Shown here: positions 51,114 through 59,024 of the stretch, in pieces
Position numbering within the stretch: the stretch's first letter is position 1
Layout of the letters: each line of letters opens with the position of its first letter
Origin: Brevibacterium sp. CCUG 69071
Lineage (GTDB): Bacteria; Actinomycetota; Actinomycetes; Actinomycetales; Brevibacteriaceae
Length of the DNA stretch: 64,000 bases
Assembly (NCBI RefSeq): GCF_021023135.1
Contig: NZ_PGFV01000009.1
Coordinates: 1-64,000 of the forward strand
Reading direction: 5' to 3'
Program-made: the position numbers and the translations under genes
The notes under the pieces: generated by a model
Database searches by the model: none
Told to the model about the DNA's origin: nothing
Seen by the model: only the letters and a program-made list of their open reading frames with translations

Positions 51114-51659
51114 ATGAGTATGGCATCTGTGGTGTTCGTATGCACGGGCAACATCTGCCGCTCGGTCACGGCCGAACGCGTGCTCGAGCATCATCTCGAG
51201 ATCAACGGTGCCACGGCAGTCGTCGACTCCGCCGGCATCAGCGACGAGGAGGCCGGCAACCCCATCGACCCACGTCAGGCGCGTGTGCTCGAGGCTGCCG
51301 GGTACCGCACGGATGATCATGCGGCGCGGCAGATCACGCCCGAATGGCTGGCCGAGCGTGACGTCGCGATTGCGATGACGGCCCGCCACTACCGTGCCCT
51401 GCAGGAGATCATTCGGGACCTGCCCGCCGAGGCGGTTCCGGAGCTGCGGATGCTGCGTGAGTTCGATCCGCGGGTGAGCGGAGCCCGCGCCGAGGCGAGT
51501 GGAGGTGCCGAGGCGGGTGCCGCAGGTGCCCCCGCGACCGACGTGCCGGACCCGTGGGGCGGGGAATTGCAGGATTTCGAAGAAACTCTTGAGACAATAG
51601 AGGTGTCCGTGCCAGGAATCACAGATCATCTGCTCTCGTTGGCGACGCAGTCTCGGTGA
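51114..51659 (+). CDS. Low-molecular-weight protein-tyrosine/arginine phosphatase
   Basis: A 181-residue LMW-PTP. The P-loop CTGNICRS spans residues 10-17 (Cys10, Arg16), and the general acid is in DVPDPWGGELQDFEETLETIE. Between them is an Ala/Gly-rich insertion built from two 18-bp units. These enzymes dephosphorylate tyrosine or arginine phosphates. GAGGAGGA precedes ATG 51114. A CopC-like gene follows about 50 bp later and may be co-transcribed. Confidence 0.88.
   Translation: MSMASVVFVCTGNICRSVTAERVLEHHLEINGATAVVDSAGISDEEAGNPIDPRQARVLEAAGYRTDDHAARQITPEWLAERDVAIAMTARHYRALQEIIRDLPAEAVPELRMLREFDPRVSGARAEASGGAEAGAAGAPATDVPDPWGGELQDFEETLETIEVSVPGITDHLLSLATQSR
51480..51533 (+). repeat. 18-bp repeats in the phosphatase insertion
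   Basis: Three 18-bp steps encode GARAEA, SGGAEA and GAAGAP; the first two share GCCGAGGCG. They lie between the P-loop and the general-acid loop. Confidence 0.55.
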
Positions 51660-51712
51660 TACTGAAGGCAGGATGGCAGAAGATGAAGATTTTCGTTGAA
51701 GGAGAATATGAC

Positions 51713-52372
51713 ATGACTCGATCACGGTGGACGGCTTTCAGGTTGGGCTTCGCGGCCCTGCTGGTGGCTGCCTTGAGTGTCTTCGCCTTTGCTCCTGCCA
51801 GTGCCCACGACCAGCTGGTGTCCTCGAATCCCGAGGACGGTGCCGAGCTCGACCAGCAGCCCGAATGGCTCGAGATGACCTTCTCCGGAAACATTCAGGA
51901 GGTCGGCTCCGAGGTGCAGGTCGTCGTCGACGGCACCGACGTCTCTGCCGGTGAGCTCACCGTCGACGGCAAGAAGCTGTCCGTGGCTCTGCCCGACAAT
52001 CTCAAGCCCGGTGACTACAAGGTGACCTGGCGCGTCGTGTCCCAGGACGGCCATCCGATCTCCGGCGACTATGACTTCAACATCAAGGACTCCGAGGGTG
52101 CCGGCGGTTCCGTCGAGGAGACCACGCAGGCCGGACTCGGCGGCGGGGTCGTCGACGAGCCGGGCAAGGACACCGAGGAGCGCGGTGAGATCGGCGAGTC
52201 CGCCGATTCCGACTCGGGCATGTCGACCCCGATGATCGTGCTGCTCGCCGTGGGCGGTCTGGCGATCATCGTCATCGTCGTCCTCCTCATGCGCCGCAAG
52301 GCCCAGGGCCTGCCCGGCACCAAGGGCGACGACTCCGGTTCGGGCCCCGGGGGAGACCCCAAAAACGGCTGA
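51713..52372 (+). CDS. CopC-domain protein with C-terminal membrane anchor
   Basis: A 219-residue exported protein. The signal peptide ends at SASA-HDQLVSSNPEDG, and the N-terminal His of the mature protein plus DGHPISGDYDF near residue 125 are the likely copper ligands of CopC. A disordered acidic region and one membrane helix (MIVLLAVGGLAIIVIVVLLM) follow, with a basic stop. It may deliver or buffer copper on the cell surface. No CopD partner is nearby. GGAG lies upstream of ATG 51713. Confidence 0.85.
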   Translation: MTRSRWTAFRLGFAALLVAALSVFAFAPASAHDQLVSSNPEDGAELDQQPEWLEMTFSGNIQEVGSEVQVVVDGTDVSAGELTVDGKKLSVALPDNLKPGDYKVTWRVVSQDGHPISGDYDFNIKDSEGAGGSVEETTQAGLGGGVVDEPGKDTEERGEIGESADSDSGMSTPMIVLLAVGGLAIIVIVVLLMRRKAQGLPGTKGDDSGSGPGGDPKNG

Positions 52373-52556
52373 TCTGACGGACGACCCCTGATCCCACAGA
52401 GGATCTCCACCGATGCCGAGGCCTCGGTCATTTTGTGGGGTCGGTTGGGCGGGCGAGCGACGTGGCCGGGTTCGGTCGCCGGTTCCGGCGGGCGGACGAC
52501 GGCGGCCGATCCCGGCGGATCATGGTCGCTGACGATCCGATGGTGTGCCCGAACGC

Positions 52557-53756
52557 TCAGGACTCCGGGTCGAAGCTGAGCAGTCGGTCATCGCCGTCCC
52601 CGGGGTCGCCACGGCCGTCGGTGTTGTTCGTCAGCACTTGCAGCGACCCGTCGGGAGCAACGGCGATGTCGCGCAGGCGTCCGTGTTCGCCGGCCCAGTC
52701 CTCGGTCGAGTCTGCGAGATCGTCGAGCGGAATCTCGCGCAGGCGTTCGCCGCGGAGGTTGGCGATGAAGATGCTGTCCTCGGTGATGGCCATGCCGCTG
52801 GGGCTCGCCTCATCGGGCGACCACTGCTGGACCGGGTCGATGAAGTCGCCCGAGCCGCTGTTGCCGGAATCCCCGCCGTTCTCCCCGGCGATGCCTTCGA
52901 CCTCGGGCCAGCCGTAGTTGCCGCCGGCTTCGATGACGTTGAGTTCGTCCCAGGTGTCCTGCCCGAATTCCGAGGCGTACATGGTGCCTTCGGAGTCCCA
53001 GGCGATGCCCTGCGGGTTCCGGTGACCGTAGCTGTAGACGAGTGAGTCGTCGAAGGGATTGTCCTCGGGGGCATCCCCATCTGTGGTCATGCGCAGAATC
53101 TTGCCCGACAGGGCTTCGCGGTCCTGCGCGCTGTCTCGGTCGCCGGTGTCGCCGAGGGTGGCGTAGAGCATGTCGTCGGGCCCGAAGGCGAGCCGTCCGC
53201 CGTTGTGGAAGTTCGCCGTCGGGAGTCCGTCGAGAACGGTCTCGGGTTCTCCCAGCGAGAGGCTTCCGGGGTCGCCGGATATTGCGAACCTTTCGATGCG
53301 GTTCTCTCCGTCGGCGGCGTAGTAGGCGAAGAGTTCGTCATCTTGGACGGCCAGGCCGTGGAGGCCCGATTCGCCCTGTGCCGAGACGTCGTCGAGGCGA
53401 GTGATCTCGCGGGCCTCGCCATTCGCGCTCAGTTCGAGGATGCGCCCGGAGTCGCGTTCGCTGATCAGCGGTGTGTCTCCGACATAGGCGATCGACCATG
53501 GTGCCTCGAGCCCGGAGGCGATAGCTTCGCCCGAGGCGACTTCAGCCCCGGAGGCCGTGCCTCCGGTTGAGTCCGTGCCCGTCCCGGTTCCGGAATCCGC
53601 CGCCGAGGTGGTGCCCGAGTCCTGCTCGCCCGTGCCCTGATCGTCGCCCCCGGACCCCGAGGAACACGCAGCCAGCAGGCTCGCCAACATGGCCGCGGCC
53701 CCGGTGCGGAACAGGTCGATTCGTGTCTGTCTGTTCTGTCTGCCTGGATGAGTCAC
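52557..53756 (-). CDS. PQQ-type soluble sugar dehydrogenase-like lipoprotein (GSDH)
   Basis: A 399-residue lipoprotein with lipobox LAAC (Cys31), a Gly/Ser/Thr-rich linker, and a six-bladed GSDH/aldose-sugar-dehydrogenase propeller. Typical blade motifs are APWSIAYV, GLHGLAV, NFHNGGRLAFGPDDMLYATLGD, YSYGHRNPQGIAWDSEGTMYASEFGQDTWDELNVIEAGGNYGWP and ITEDSIFIANLRG. It probably oxidises aldoses outside the cell with PQQ; no pqq genes are seen here. Confidence 0.88.
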   Translation of the reverse strand: MTHPGRQNRQTRIDLFRTGAAAMLASLLAACSSGSGGDDQGTGEQDSGTTSAADSGTGTGTDSTGGTASGAEVASGEAIASGLEAPWSIAYVGDTPLISERDSGRILELSANGEAREITRLDDVSAQGESGLHGLAVQDDELFAYYAADGENRIERFAISGDPGSLSLGEPETVLDGLPTANFHNGGRLAFGPDDMLYATLGDTGDRDSAQDREALSGKILRMTTDGDAPEDNPFDDSLVYSYGHRNPQGIAWDSEGTMYASEFGQDTWDELNVIEAGGNYGWPEVEGIAGENGGDSGNSGSGDFIDPVQQWSPDEASPSGMAITEDSIFIANLRGERLREIPLDDLADSTEDWAGEHGRLRDIAVAPDGSLQVLTNNTDGRGDPGDGDDRLLSFDPES

Positions 53757-53813
53757 GATCTGCGGTGTCCTTTCGTGAGTTGCGACAGCTGCCGCTTGGG
53801 AAGCTAACTGTTG

Positions 53814-54455
53814 TCAGCTCATCAGCGTGATTTCCGTGCTGGTCGGGGAGTTGACGATGACATATCCCATCTCGCCTAGAGCGGTGCTGATTGCCAGCTC
53901 CTGTCCAGCGGGGAAATTCTGTGGTCCAGATTCGCCAAAGATGTAGTAGCCGTCTTGCCGAAACGCGGATCCGAAGCGCAACGGTGCCGCAAGTCCAACT
54001 CGTTGGGAACTGTGAACGACTGCGGCAAGGGACTGCGTCCGTATGTAACTGCCGTATCCGCCGGTAAGTTCCCCCGGTACGACACCTGCCATCAAAGCGC
54101 TTCCCGACCGCAGATCGGTCAGTTCTGCAGCGGTCGGAATTTCCAGGGCAACTAGCGTCCTGCTGGCCACCTCTTCTCGCCTCACCCAGCTTCTACCGAC
54201 AAGCAGACTGCTGAATGATTCGAGAACGGCGCCGAATCGATCTTCTGCCGTATTGAGAGTGCCCTCTGGAGCTGAAAGATCAAAGCGCCCAGAACTGCTG
54301 GAGAAGTACCAAGATCCTTGTGGCGTTCCATCCTGCAGGAAGCGGCTGTGACAGCGGAATACCGTGTCTCCTTTTCGCAGAGTCTTGGGCTCGATCGCCA
54401 GCGCCGATCCATCAGAGAGATTCCATTTGGTGTAGGAGCGACTTCTCTTGTTCAC
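53814..54455 (-). CDS. RES-domain toxin
   Basis: A 213-residue RES protein. FRCHSR, GSWYFSSSSGRFDLSAPEGTLNTAED and the LVALEIP/LTDLRSG strand-turn are the RES core; the conserved Arg, Glu and Ser that give the family its name are present. RES proteins degrade NAD+ or ADP-ribosylate targets, and pair with Xre-type antitoxins. The GTG at 54455 directly follows the antitoxin stop (TGAGTG), so translation is coupled. I did not see a defect in the core. Confidence 0.85.
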   Translation of the reverse strand: MNKRSRSYTKWNLSDGSALAIEPKTLRKGDTVFRCHSRFLQDGTPQGSWYFSSSSGRFDLSAPEGTLNTAEDRFGAVLESFSSLLVGRSWVRREEVASRTLVALEIPTAAELTDLRSGSALMAGVVPGELTGGYGSYIRTQSLAAVVHSSQRVGLAAPLRFGSAFRQDGYYIFGESGPQNFPAGQELAISTALGEMGYVIVNSPTSTEITLMS

Positions 54456-55019
54456 TCACGCCGCCCATGCCGAAGCGTCTGCCCTGGCCGCAGCGAGAAC
54501 TGATTCCGCATCACCTGAGCGGAGACTGTCGATCGGACGCTGACTGTACAACTCGGGGTGGGGGTGAACAAGCCAGTCCAATACGGTCCATTCGGTGGCG
54601 ACATGAGGGAGCATTAGCTGGAGGATGGGCTTCAGCGCCGGGAGGACGTCTCCGGACTCGAACTGCAGTTCCGGGTAGGCGTTCCGGCCATCTGCGGTCT
54701 TCACACGCAGGATGGTGTTTCGACCCACGCGGCCGGTCAATGCCTGACGGTTCTCCAGGCCCAGCAGACGCATCGTTCGTTCGGTCGTATAGAACGGCCC
54801 GTACAGTCGATCATGGGCCTCCTTGGCTGCGTCGTCCTGGAGCTCTTCCTCCAGCTCGACCAGAAAAGGACCGAGCTTCTGCGCCGCGATCTCCTTCTGC
54901 CTTGGCGTATCCAGGCCGCTCACCATGGAAGCCAACTGCTGCGCCATCTCTCCAGCCCCGACCGCTTTGCGCCGCCGTGTCGCTTGGCGAGGCTGCTCGT
55001 AACCGTGTGCAGATGTCAT
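54456..55019 (-). CDS. Xre/MbcA/ParS-type antitoxin of the RES system
   Basis: A 187-residue antitoxin. A basic N-terminus is followed by an HTH-like middle part (TTERTMRLLGLENRQALTGRVGRNTILRVKT), the LQFESGDVLPALKPILQLM helix, and a C-terminal DUF2384-type toxin-binding domain (VLDWLVHPHPELYSQRPIDSLRSGDAESVLAAA). GGAGGT precedes the ATG. The upstream palindrome overlaps a -10-like TAGACT, so autoregulation is likely. Order antitoxin-toxin is standard for this class. Confidence 0.88.
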   Translation of the reverse strand: MTSAHGYEQPRQATRRRKAVGAGEMAQQLASMVSGLDTPRQKEIAAQKLGPFLVELEEELQDDAAKEAHDRLYGPFYTTERTMRLLGLENRQALTGRVGRNTILRVKTADGRNAYPELQFESGDVLPALKPILQLMLPHVATEWTVLDWLVHPHPELYSQRPIDSLRSGDAESVLAAARADASAWAA

Positions 55020-55032
55020 GATCAGGACCTCC

Positions 55033-55058
55033 GTTTACAGTCTACTTGCAATGTAAAC
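55033..55058. promoter_or_regulatory. Operator palindrome of the RES/Xre module
   Basis: GTTTACA (55033-55039) and TGTAAAC (55052-55058) form a perfect 7-bp inverted repeat with a 12-bp spacer, covering a TAGACT -10-like sequence, 15 bp before the antitoxin ribosome site. Confidence 0.7.
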
Positions 55059-55115
55059 GTTTGAGAAGATCTGGCTTCCAACTCTCCGGGCGCCTGACGC
55101 CTAGACGACCCACCC

Positions 55116-55829
55116 TCAGCTGTTGATGACCCCGGTGGCGGTGGTGGCGATGAAGACCGCGGTGACGGCCGCCGTGACCGCGTAGGTCACCGACTCCACG
55201 GCCGCAGAGACGGCGACCGACCCCCAATTCGAGTTCTGGATCTCGGTCGCTCGCTTCTTGATCTCCTTGCTCCACGGCAGCGGCGGTTTGAGATTGTCGA
55301 GTACGCCGGCCGCGGACAGCAGTGCGATGATCGCACCGGTGTGCTCGTCGGGATCCTTCTGCCCCTCGAGAACCTCGGTGATGGTCGAACGCAGAGCCGA
55401 CTCGGGGCGGGGATCCTTCTCCGGCCATTGCGTGGTCGTGAAGACCCAGAGCGACTTCGTCTTCTCCTTCTCGGTGATCCCGCGCTCGACCAGCCGTTCG
55501 AGGACGGTCTCGGCGATCTTCGGGAACTCGTTCTCGACGAACTTCGACACCTTCTGCTCGTCATCACCGAGAGCGGCGAGAGCCTCGGCGAGCAGGCCTT
55601 CGTCGGGTGCAGTACCCCCACGACTTCCGGTCGCTTTCACCCACGAGGTCTTCTTCTCCTGCCGGACATCGAGGTATCCGCCGGTCGCGAGTTCGATGAG
55701 GAGTGCACCGACGAGCGGGTAGCGTGCGTTTTCGAGTTCGAAGGCGACCTTGCCGCTGTCGGGGAGCATGAGCAGCATGACCTCCTCGGCGATGAGCAGT
55801 CTGTTGTTCAGGGGAGCGGTCGTGGACAT
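55116..55829 (-). CDS. GPP34 (GOLPH3-like) family protein
   Basis: A 237-residue member of the GPP34/GOLPH3 family, common in actinobacteria. LLIAEEVMLLMLPDSGKV at the start, AALLIELATGGYLDV near 45 and a C-terminal SALRSTITEVLEG helix fit the family. Eukaryotic members bind phosphoinositides; the bacterial role is unknown. It stands alone between the RES/Xre module and a LysR gene. Confidence 0.85.
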   Translation of the reverse strand: MSTTAPLNNRLLIAEEVMLLMLPDSGKVAFELENARYPLVGALLIELATGGYLDVRQEKKTSWVKATGSRGGTAPDEGLLAEALAALGDDEQKVSKFVENEFPKIAETVLERLVERGITEKEKTKSLWVFTTTQWPEKDPRPESALRSTITEVLEGQKDPDEHTGAIIALLSAAGVLDNLKPPLPWSKEIKKRATEIQNSNWGSVAVSAAVESVTYAVTAAVTAVFIATTATGVINS

Positions 55830-55905
55830 GGCGGGCCTTTCGACGGGCTACGGCTGACGATCACCACTGTAGTCGGGCGCCGCCTGCGAACAACAGGGGC
55901 AGAAG

Positions 55906-56844
55906 TCACCCCACCAGCCGCACGTGCGCGGCGAGGCCGGTGTCCTCGGCGGTGAGCGCCCGCGCCGTGTCGAGGATCGTCGAGCGCATCGCCGCCGCGG
56001 CCATCGTCGGGCGCACATCGGCACGGGTGGCGAGGCTGACGGTGCGGGTCAGACGCGGCTCGACCAACTCCGCCGAAGCCAGCTGGGGCCGGTCGACGAG
56101 GACCATGGCCGGGACCACGGCGACGCCGAGCCCGCGCTCGACGAAACGGAGCACCGCATCCATCTCCGCCCCCTCAACGAGGATGTTCGGTGCCAACCCG
56201 GCCGAATCGAAGGCCGCCGAGGTGGCCTCCCTGAGGTCGTATCCGTGATGGAACAGCACCTGGGGAAGATCGGCCACCTCGGCGAGGGTGACCGTGTCAC
56301 TGGTCAGCAGCTCGCCCCCGGCCGCGGCGATGACCACAAGGTCCTCCCCGAGCACCCCCTGCAGGCGCAGTCGGGGCATCTGCGCCGCCGGACCTAAAGT
56401 CCGGGTGATGAGCGCGAGGTCGAGCTCGCCGGCGCCGAGGGCCTCGATGACCTCGCGGGAGCCCTTCTCCATGAGTTCGAGCTCGATGCCCGGGTGTTCG
56501 GCGTGGAACCGACTGATCGCCTCGGCGACGAGGCTGACACACAGCGTCGGGGTCGCGCCGAGGCGGATGCGCCCCTTCCGCAGACCAGCGAGCTCATCCA
56601 TGTCACGCCGGACCGCCTCGGCGTCGGCGAGCATCCGACGAGCCGTCGGCAGCAGCGTCTCGCCCGCCGCGGTCAGGGAGATGTGCCCGTGGGCACGGTG
56701 GAAGAGCTCGGCGCCGAGCTCCTTCTCCAGGGTGGAGATCTGCCTCGACAGCGAGGGCTGAGCGAGGTGGAGGTTGGTAGCTGCCCTCGTGAAATGGCCG
56801 GTGGCGGCGACCTCGACGAAACTCGCGAGTTGGTCCAGATTCAT
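55906..56844 (-). CDS. LysR-family regulator (controls divergent flavoprotein)
   Basis: A 312-residue LysR protein: HTH residues 1-60 (MNLDQLASFVEVAATGHFTRAATNLHLAQPSLSRQISTLEKEL) and effector domain from about 90. TATGCT lies 6 nt before its ATG, inside a perfect palindrome, so the transcript is probably leaderless and the gene autorepressed. It diverges from the FAD flavoprotein gene at 56922, which it probably activates. Confidence 0.9.
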   Translation of the reverse strand: MNLDQLASFVEVAATGHFTRAATNLHLAQPSLSRQISTLEKELGAELFHRAHGHISLTAAGETLLPTARRMLADAEAVRRDMDELAGLRKGRIRLGATPTLCVSLVAEAISRFHAEHPGIELELMEKGSREVIEALGAGELDLALITRTLGPAAQMPRLRLQGVLGEDLVVIAAAGGELLTSDTVTLAEVADLPQVLFHHGYDLREATSAAFDSAGLAPNILVEGAEMDAVLRFVERGLGVAVVPAMVLVDRPQLASAELVEPRLTRTVSLATRADVRPTMAAAAMRSTILDTARALTAEDTGLAAHVRLVG

Positions 56845-56848
56845 GGCA

Positions 56849-56863
56849 ATAGCATATCGCTAT
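56849..56863. promoter_or_regulatory. LysR box ATAGC-N5-GCTAT
   Basis: ATAGCATATCGCTAT is a perfect T-N11-A type LysR site (ATAG-N7-CTAT). It covers the LysR -10 (minus-strand TATGCT, 56856-56851), fitting autorepression. Confidence 0.75.
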
Positions 56864-56884
56864 CAACTCCAGTCAAACAATGCA

Positions 56885-56914
56885 TTGGACGTATGCAGTA
56901 GGCGAACCTAACGT
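56885..56914 (+). promoter_or_regulatory. Promoter of the flavoprotein gene
   Basis: TTGGAC (56885-56890), an 18-bp spacer and TAACGT (56909-56914); the -10 ends 7 nt before ATG 56922 (leaderless). The -35 begins 21 bp from the LysR box. Confidence 0.6.
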
Positions 56915-56921
56915 GGAAAAC

Positions 56922-58679
56922 ATGAACACCACACAGGGCAATGCCCGCCGCAAAGAACACGCAATCTCCACCTCGGTGCTGGTCATCGGAACCGGCGGAT
57001 CGGGACTCCGCGCCGCGATCGAGGTCGCCGAGGCCGGGGTCGATGTCCTCGCCGTGGGCAAGCGCCCGAAGGAAGACGCCCACACCTCCCTGGCCGCCGG
57101 CGGCATCAACGCCGCCCTGGCCACGGTCGACCCGGAGGACACCTGGCAGCAGCACGCCGCCGACACGATCAAGGAATCCTATGGCCTCGCCAACCCCCGC
57201 ACCGTCGAGATCGTCACCCAGGGTGCCGCCCAAGGCATCGCCGACCTGGAGCGATATGGAATGGACTTCGCGAAGGAGGACGACGGTCGGATCTCACAGC
57301 GCTTCTTCGGCGCCCACACCTGGCGTCGCACCGCTTTCGCCGGAGACTACACGGGCCTGGAAATCCAGCGCGCCCTCATTCATCGTGCCGAAGCCCTGAA
57401 CGTCCCCATCCTCGACCGCGTCTACATCACGAAGATCCTCGTCGCCGACGGCCGCGTCTTCGGCGCCTACGGCTTCGACGTCATCGACGGCACCGGCTAC
57501 CGGATCCACGCCGACGCGGTCATCCTCGCCGCCGGCGGACACAACCGGATCTGGCGCCGGACCTCCTCGCGTCGGGACGAGAACACCGGCGACTCGTTCC
57601 GTCTGGCCGTCGAGGCCGGGGCGCGCCTGCGCGACGCCGAACTCGTCCAGTTCCACCCCTCGGGCATCATCGAACCCGAGAATGCGGCCGGAACACTGGT
57701 CTCCGAGGCGGCCCGCGGCGAGGGCGGAATCCTGCGCAATGGCCTCGGCGAGCGGTTCATGGAACGCTACGACCCCGAACGCATGGAGCTGTCCACCCGC
57801 GACCGCGTGGCGCTGGCCGCCTACACCGAGATCGCCGAGGGCCGCGGCACCGAGAACGGCGGCGTCTGGCTCGACGTCTCCCACCTGCCGCGCGAGACCA
57901 TCATGAACCGCCTGCCGCGGGTGTTCCAGACGATGATGGAGACGCAGATGCTCGACATTACGCAGTCACCGATCGAGATCGCCCCAACCGCGCACTACTC
58001 GATGGGCGGAGTGTGGGTCGACCCCGTCGACCACAGCACCGACGTCGACGGACTGTGGGCCATCGGCGAGGCCTCGTCCGGGCTGCACGGGGCCAACCGC
58101 CTCGGCGGCAATTCGCTCATCGAACTCCTCGTCTTCGGCCGCATCGTCGGGCAGAACGCCCTGGCCTACTCCGATGGGCTCGAGGCACAGGTGCGCTCGG
58201 CCGAGGCACTCGCCGAGGCCCGCGGCGAGGTCGACGAACTGCTCGCCTCGGACGGCACGGAGAACGTCCGGGCACTCCAGCGCGAGGTCCGCAACCTCAT
58301 GACTGAGCACGCGGGTGTGGTCCGGGACGAGGCCGGGCTGCTCGCCGGACTGGAGAAGCTCGCGGGCATCGAAGCGAGGCTGGGTTCGGTCGGCATCCAC
58401 CCGGACATCGCCGGATACGCCGATCTCTCGCACGCCTTCGACCTCAAGTCCTCGGTGCTCGCTGCCCGCGCGACCCTCGAATGTGCGCTCGAGCGCCGGG
58501 AGACCCGCGGCTGCCACAACCGCTCCGACTACCCCGAGCAGGACCCGCATCTGCAGGTCAACCTCGTCTGGTCGCCGTCGACGGGAGTCGTGCGCGAGGA
58601 CATTCCGCCGGTCGATCCCGATGTCGAGTCGCTTATGCGCGCCGACGAGATCAGCCAGGTCGGCAAGCTCGTGGAGTGA
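56922..58679 (+). CDS. FAD-dependent flavoprotein, fumarate reductase/aspartate oxidase type
   Basis: A 585-residue SdhA/FrdA/NadB-like flavoprotein. GTGGSGLRAAIEVAEAG near residue 22 binds FAD; TSLAAGGINAAL, HPSGI, RMELSTRDRVA and PTAHYSMGGVWVD hold substrate-binding residues. No Fe-S or membrane subunit is adjacent, so it may be a soluble oxidase or reductase rather than succinate dehydrogenase. The upstream in-frame ATG at 56880 lies in the promoter. LysR control suggests catabolic induction. NadB identity cannot be excluded, although nadA/nadC are not here. Confidence 0.8.
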   Translation: MNTTQGNARRKEHAISTSVLVIGTGGSGLRAAIEVAEAGVDVLAVGKRPKEDAHTSLAAGGINAALATVDPEDTWQQHAADTIKESYGLANPRTVEIVTQGAAQGIADLERYGMDFAKEDDGRISQRFFGAHTWRRTAFAGDYTGLEIQRALIHRAEALNVPILDRVYITKILVADGRVFGAYGFDVIDGTGYRIHADAVILAAGGHNRIWRRTSSRRDENTGDSFRLAVEAGARLRDAELVQFHPSGIIEPENAAGTLVSEAARGEGGILRNGLGERFMERYDPERMELSTRDRVALAAYTEIAEGRGTENGGVWLDVSHLPRETIMNRLPRVFQTMMETQMLDITQSPIEIAPTAHYSMGGVWVDPVDHSTDVDGLWAIGEASSGLHGANRLGGNSLIELLVFGRIVGQNALAYSDGLEAQVRSAEALAEARGEVDELLASDGTENVRALQREVRNLMTEHAGVVRDEAGLLAGLEKLAGIEARLGSVGIHPDIAGYADLSHAFDLKSSVLAARATLECALERRETRGCHNRSDYPEQDPHLQVNLVWSPSTGVVREDIPPVDPDVESLMRADEISQVGKLVE

Positions 58680-58682
58680 CCT

Positions 58683-58754
58683 CCCACTGCTACCTGACGG
58701 CGTCCCAGCTCCCTGGCGCCAGGGAGCTGGGACGCCGTCAGGTGTTTGCGGGGG
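58683..58754. repeat. Hairpin repeat family, copy C
   Basis: The left arm CCCACTGCTACCTGACGGC (58683-58701) matches copy B; the inner 52-nt palindrome (58692-58743) is perfect and has no loop. The right outer arm has diverged (GTGTTTGCGGGG). It follows the flavoprotein stop by 3 nt. Confidence 0.85.
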
Positions 58755-58766
58755 TAGTCCACTTTT

Positions 58767-58811
58767 AAGAGTGACACGTCCTACAGGAGGAACGGTAGGT
58801 TGTGTCACTCT
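58767..58811. repeat. Inverted repeat AGAGTGACAC/GTGTCACTCT before kdp
   Basis: Perfect 10-bp arms flank an inner CCTAC/GTAGG pairing with AGGAGGAACG in the loop. It may be a relic of a transposon end (GTGTCACTCT-like termini are common in IS ends) or a regulatory RNA hairpin. Which is undecided. Confidence 0.5.
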
Positions 58812-59024
58812 CGGTGCGTAGTGGCCCGGCGCGCGCCCTGCACCGAACGCACCCACCACCCAACCCATCGCCGAGGAGGGTGTGAAGATGGCGTCAGGAG
58901 GTGTCAAGACCGCGTTAAGATCCGATCCAAGGCACCCGCCGAGGCGGTGAGATGGACCCATGTCACCCACCCGTTCCACCCACTTCGCCAGCAGAGCCCC
59001 CGGCAACTTCGGGGGAGGTCGCCC

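Larger units (their letters stand above)
58680..59024. other. 345-bp region before kdpA
   Basis: It holds hairpin repeat copy C and the AGAGTGACAC inverted repeat. No kdpF-like tiny membrane ORF is visible in any frame near 58,940-59,024, and no tRNA or other gene is seen. Confidence 0.6.

Noticed and set aside
58767-58811. Intact insertion sequence
   Set aside because: No transposase frame and only one pair of inverted repeats; at most a relic.
58940-59024. kdpF upstream of kdpA
   Set aside because: Looked for a 25-35-residue hydrophobic ORF with ribosome site; none found.
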